A stretch of DNA of 16,215 nucleotides from XYA12-FULL-58-9 sp001798605. GTDB taxonomy: Bacteria > Myxococcota > XYA12-FULL-58-9. The stretch covers positions 1 to 16,215 of the forward strand of contig DAINMX010000139.1 of the NCBI GenBank assembly GCA_036736205.1, written 5' to 3'. A program made the translations under genes and the position numbers. Positions 13,130-16,215 of the stretch are shown in pieces; the stretch's first letter is position 1, and the number at the start of each line of letters is the position of its first letter. The notes beneath the pieces are model-generated. The model was given only the letters and a program-made list of their open reading frames with translations, did no database searches and was not told the origin of the DNA.

Positions 13130-14719
13130 CTACTCGTTGAAGGTAACCGGCGCGAAGTCATAGGGCCGCAGGTACTCGGACCGGAAATAGTGGTTGTCGA
13201 GGATTTCGAAGCCGGCATCAAAATACTCGTTGAGGATGGTGCGGTAAACGTTGACCAGGGTGATGTCAGGGGGGATGAGACTCTCGTTCGCGCCTGGCAG
13301 GTAGAACGTTGCAAGGTTGGCATATCGCGCACGATTGTAATCCCGACCCTCGGTGCGCTCCTCACCCTCGAGGATCTGCGGCCCGTGGTCGGAGTGCAGA
13401 ACGATGATCGGGGGATTCTCCGACGTCGCGAGGATCGCTTCGATGACTCCGCGGATGCGGGTATTCATGTAGTGCATCTGTCCGAGGTACAGGTCTCGGT
13501 CACCCCAGAGTCTCTTCTGCCATTCAAACTGATTCGAAACCGTTGCTTGGCGTAGGACATTGCCATCACGATCGAACACATAGGGGTGATGCGGTGGAAC
13601 GAAATGCACGAAGACAAACTTAGGACCTTGGGTGGGTCCGATCTTCTCGAGAGTCGCTAGATTGTTGAGATGGCACTCGGCGAGCCCCACGCCGACCGAC
13701 GGCTCCCACATCTTGAGCGCACTGGAATTGAGGAGAACGCGATAGAAATCTTCCTGAAATACGCCACCACGGCACGAGATCTGCTCATCGGCATAGGGGT
13801 TCATCATCGTCGAGCCCCACGACGACTGTAAATGCACGAAGCGATAACCATGGGTGCCGAGGAAGCGCGCAATGGCATTGTCACGGGTCATCACAAACGG
13901 CCGAGCCCGGTTTCGACTATCGATGCCGACATCCTCGGTGAGCTCGTTGATGTACTTCATGTTGAGAAACGACGCGAGAGAGAGCATGGTCCAGTTGTAG
14001 TTGGCGCGGCTGTTCGGAGCGATGACAAACCCCTTCTCCTCGAGGAACGTCAGGAACTCCTGGTTGTCGAAGCTGTAAAACTCTTTGAGGGTATCTTTGC
14101 GCCCATAACCATCGAGGACGATGTTGTAGATGTCGGGTTTGTATCCCAGCCGCGCAACCAATCCTGACTCCGTCGTGACCTGTGCAGCCCGAACAGAGGC
14201 CGACTCTGCGTCCCGCGTGAATGATGCGAACACGAGGGTCAAGATCGGCATCGCCAGGAGCACCAGTGCCATGACGTTGGCCGCGACGGTGAGCACGCTT
14301 GTCGTCTCGGCCCGGGCCTTGAAAAGTCGCCACGCGGCCAAACCCAGCAGAACGACACTGATGAAGACGAGACCGAGACTGATGCGCCCCTTGAGGATGA
14401 ATTCGGCGTGCTCCTTTTTGCCGAAGTAAAATCCCATGTCGAGCACCCACCTGTGCACGTAGGTGTGCAGGTGGCCAAAAGCGAAAAATAGAAATACGAA
14501 CAGCGACACGAACAGCGCGCTCTTCGCGGCATTGCGCGATGCTAGATAGGCCAACAACCACAGCACCGCCCCTCCTGCCAAGGCGATCACCAGGGGCCAC
14601 GCAGCAACTTCAAACGAAGTGATGTCGGTGTTTCGCGAGTAGAGGAAAAGAACGGGGTAGAACGCGAATATGACCGGGTGAAATGCGCGTCCCATGACCG
14701 AGGAAGACCTGCTGTTCAA
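13130..14719 (-). CDS. Membrane sulfatase/LTA-synthase-like phosphotransferase or hydrolase
   Basis: 529 residues if started at the TTG (14719), which has an AGGA nine bases upstream; ATG at 14695 (35 bases after the upstream gene) is the alternative. Several transmembrane segments fill residues ~10-170 (for example VIFAFYPVLFLY and SLGLVFISVVLLGLAAW). The rest is an extracytoplasmic alkaline-phosphatase-superfamily domain. Visible site residues are D203 (YNIVLDGYGR), a likely Thr nucleophile T244 (NYNWTMLSLASFLNM), VHFVPPHHPYVFD, and H442/D444/H445 (HSDHGP). In LTA synthases and related enzymes this domain moves phospho-polyol groups from lipids to polymers. The stop codon touches that of the YidC-like gene with no base between them. 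The product could transfer or trim phosphonate or phospho-groups at the cell surface; the substrate is unknown. Confidence 0.82.
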   Translation of the reverse strand: MNSRSSSVMGRAFHPVIFAFYPVLFLYSRNTDITSFEVAAWPLVIALAGGAVLWLLAYLASRNAAKSALFVSLFVFLFFAFGHLHTYVHRWVLDMGFYFGKKEHAEFILKGRISLGLVFISVVLLGLAAWRLFKARAETTSVLTVAANVMALVLLAMPILTLVFASFTRDAESASVRAAQVTTESGLVARLGYKPDIYNIVLDGYGRKDTLKEFYSFDNQEFLTFLEEKGFVIAPNSRANYNWTMLSLASFLNMKYINELTEDVGIDSRNRARPFVMTRDNAIARFLGTHGYRFVHLQSSWGSTMMNPYADEQISCRGGVFQEDFYRVLLNSSALKMWEPSVGVGLAECHLNNLATLEKIGPTQGPKFVFVHFVPPHHPYVFDRDGNVLRQATVSNQFEWQKRLWGDRDLYLGQMHYMNTRIRGVIEAILATSENPPIIVLHSDHGPQILEGEERTEGRDYNRARYANLATFYLPGANESLIPPDITLVNVYRTILNEYFDAGFEILDNHYFRSEYLRPYDFAPVTFNE

Positions 14720-14730
14720 GGCCGTAAGTC

Positions 14731-15003
14731 CTAAGGTTCCGTGGTGTCTTTGGACTCGCTTGCGCCCGTCGTAGGAGGCGCCTGCGCAGTGCGCTTGCCG
14801 ATGCCGAAAAACACGAGAATTTTGCGCCAGAACAACCGCATGGTGACGGCCAAGGCAGCAATGACGCCGAGCAGGACCTGCAGAATGACACTTCCGGTGC
14901 CGGGGTCGATGTATGCGAAGGCAGTTTCCGGTGCGACGAACAGGATCATGAACAGGACACCGACGAAGACGTGGCCAAGCCGTTTACCCTCGAGATCGGT
15001 CAT
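14731..15003 (-). CDS. Small membrane protein with YIDPGTGS motif
   Basis: 90 residues on the minus strand; ATG at 15003 with AGGGG six bases upstream. A cleavable signal (to about TAFA, residue 30) is followed by the mature N-terminus YIDPGTGSVILQ. One transmembrane segment follows (VLLGVIAALAVTMRLFW), then a basic patch RKILVFFGIGKR and a Pro/Ser/Thr-rich cytoplasmic tail. I recall small proteins starting their mature part with YIDPGTGS beside sulfatase-like or polysaccharide genes in several phyla; their function is not known to me. Here the gene lies 11 bases before the sulfatase-like gene and surely shares its transcript. It is a candidate partner or small subunit for that enzyme. Confidence 0.8.
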   Translation of the reverse strand: MTDLEGKRLGHVFVGVLFMILFVAPETAFAYIDPGTGSVILQVLLGVIAALAVTMRLFWRKILVFFGIGKRTAQAPPTTGASESKDTTEP

Positions 15004-15160
15004 TCAATACCCCTAAAATCTTGAGTCTGTTGGGCTCCCTAATCATACAGAGTCCAAGGAATCAATTGCCGTGTCTGCCTATTAAGCGGCCGGCGCGCAT
15101 GCTAGCTTCATCAGGTGTTGGTGTCGAGTCAAACCCAACGGGCCCCTCTCAGGAGGCAAC

Positions 15161-15658
15161 ATGTTAAACATGCGAACGAATCTCCTCTTCTTCCTCGTTA
15201 CGTCCTCGGGAAGCATTGCCGCAGCGGACTCCCGTATGGGGGTTGGCGCTAGCGCCCTCACCGTTTCGGTCGGTCACAGTCCCGCGGGCGCCGTTACGTT
15301 CACATACGATACGGGCGGGGAGATCTATTGGGATGGCAATATTGTCTTTCTCACTGATTTCGAGTTGGCCAGCGTCACGCTTGGGGCCAATGCACGCTTC
15401 AACTACATCATGAGCAAAGGAGAAGCTGCTGATTTTGCTCTGGGCGTGGGGGTTGGCTTCCTACTGCCCGACATAGAGGCCGGCGGTTTTCTCATTCCTT
15501 TCGATGTAGGCGGCAAGATTCGTGCATTTCTAACACCAGACGTCTCTTTGAATTTCGTCCTGGGGTTTGGGGGCGTTCTGGATCCGGAGATCCTAGATGG
15601 GTGGTTGATTCTCGGTAGTGGTCTCATCGGCAGTGCTGGCGTGACGTACTACTTCTAA
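15161..15658 (+). CDS. Small secreted protein, likely 8-stranded outer-membrane barrel
   Basis: 165 residues; an excellent AGGAGG (15151-15156) sits five bases before the ATG. The signal peptide MLNMRTNLLFFLVTSSGS probably ends near IAAA (about residue 22). The mature part alternates hydrophobic and polar residues in strand-length blocks (ALTVSVGHS, GAVTFTYD, ASVTLGANARFNYI, DFALGVGVGFLLP, VSLNFVLGFGG, GSAGVTYYF). It ends in the aromatic C-terminal residue typical of proteins assembled by the BAM machine. No Cys is present. I do not recognise the family. It is divergent from the YIDPGTGS gene, with 157 bases between the starts. The strong ribosome-binding site suggests high expression. Confidence 0.7.
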   Translation: MLNMRTNLLFFLVTSSGSIAAADSRMGVGASALTVSVGHSPAGAVTFTYDTGGEIYWDGNIVFLTDFELASVTLGANARFNYIMSKGEAADFALGVGVGFLLPDIEAGGFLIPFDVGGKIRAFLTPDVSLNFVLGFGGVLDPEILDGWLILGSGLIGSAGVTYYF

Positions 15659-15811
15659 CCTTGTCGAGTTGACTGACAGACGGCCTCCATCTCCATGAGC
15701 GCGACGTCTGCTTCGTCGTGCCACTGAACTGACGGGCCACTCGTTTCAGAGTTTCTTCACCACTTGTGGAGACCCGGGGCGCTTTCCGAGATCAGGTCTT
15801 CTCATAGGATT
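15659..15811. other. Non-coding stretch before the transposase remnant
   Basis: No convincing reading frame, RNA or terminator is seen here. It separates the barrel gene from recognisable IS110 sequence and may include the lost 5' part of that element in unrecognisable form. Confidence 0.4.
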
Positions 15812-16215
15812 ACAAAAACGAGGCCAAAGAGTCGAGTCATTGTCGAAACTTGTGCCGAGTCGTTTCGTGTTGCCGACGGGGCCATCGAGCTCGGGCACGA
15901 GGTACGTGTCGTCCCCCGCTACTCTTGTTCGGCAGCTCGGTGTCGGGCACCGCGGTATCAAGACCGACCAGCGCGACGCCCAGGCGCTCAGCGAAGTTTC
16001 GTGTCGCATCGACCTACCTTCCGTTCACATCCGCTCCGAGCAGGCGCGCAACTGGAAGAGCATCTCAGGCGCACGTCTCGGACTCGTGCAGGCTCGCACC
16101 CAACTGGTCAACAACGTTCGCGGTTGGCTACGTTGCCAAATGGACACTGTATATCACCATGCAAGGGTCGTCGGAGCTTCGTCGGGTCCTCGCCCAGGCC
16201 GGACACGTCTTGCTG
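15812..16215 (+). pseudogene. Decayed IS110-family transposase, frameshifted and internally deleted
   Basis: Three plus-strand frames carry successive pieces of an IS110-type transposase. Up to ~15916 the peptide reads RVIVETCAESFRVADG and GHEVRVVP, with the Glu of the DEDD nuclease site. One extra C in a run of five (15913-15917) shifts the frame to ATLVRQLGVG, IKTDQRDAQAL (two Asp of the site), CRIDLPSVHI and LVNNVRGWLR. After ~16135 another shift, with loss of most of the middle, leads to QGSSELRRVLAQAGHVLL. That piece resembles the C-terminal Transposase_20 region, and it continues past the window edge. The N-terminal part with the first Asp is not seen. No start codon is identifiable. 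The protein cannot be active. It has no visible relation to the genes on its left. Confidence 0.8.

Overview
The window looks like chromosomal DNA of a GC-rich Gram-negative bacterium. A deltaproteobacterial or myxobacterial-type lineage (Myxococcota, Bradymonadota or similar) is the best guess. The reasons are several lipobox lipoproteins with Asp/Gly-rich linkers, outer-membrane beta-barrel candidates, delta-60 repeats, and a mix of ATG, GTG and possible TTG starts. This lineage call is inference; no phylogenetic marker was compared.

Left part (1-2600), accessory in character: the end of an M23 peptidase gene, then an unusual in-frame fusion of a phage-type ORF6N domain to four delta-60 repeats (500-1630). 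Next comes a Phd/VapC-type toxin-antitoxin pair whose antitoxin start codon abuts a perfect 20-bp palindrome (1766-1785). A tRNA-Arg(ACG) lies on the minus strand (2512-2589), with its 3' end facing this accessory segment.

Middle part (2766-7535), an envelope thiol/disulfide cluster: a Cys-rich lipoprotein with a carboxypeptidase-regulatory-like domain, a redoxin lipoprotein (WCGAC) overlapping a TlpA-like protein (WCSPC), and a DUF6029-like beta-barrel protein. A convergent, Cys-rich two-domain redoxin lipoprotein (WCSAC) lies opposite. Three thioredoxin-fold proteins, one barrel and two Cys-rich lipoproteins sit together.

Right part (7893-15003), the most interesting segment and a candidate phosphonate-polymer locus. 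A tight four-gene plus-strand operon encodes a TagF-like CDP-glycerol glycerophosphotransferase family enzyme, a bifunctional cytidylyltransferase-PEP mutase (Fom1-like architecture), an Fe-ADH-family phosphonoacetaldehyde reductase candidate (FomC-like) and a YidC/Oxa1-family insertase paralogue. Its last stop codon directly abuts the stop of a convergent pair encoding a sulfatase/LTA-synthase-like membrane enzyme and a small YIDPGTGS-motif membrane protein. My reading is that PEP is converted towards 2-hydroxyethylphosphonate, activated as a CMP ester, transferred to a cell-surface polymer and processed outside the membrane. No phosphonopyruvate decarboxylase is present in the window.

The intergenic region 7536-7892 carries a 16-bp direct repeat pair and an interrupted hairpin of about 110 bp. 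The right end holds a small barrel-like secreted protein (15161-15658) and a decayed, internally deleted IS110-family transposase running off the window.
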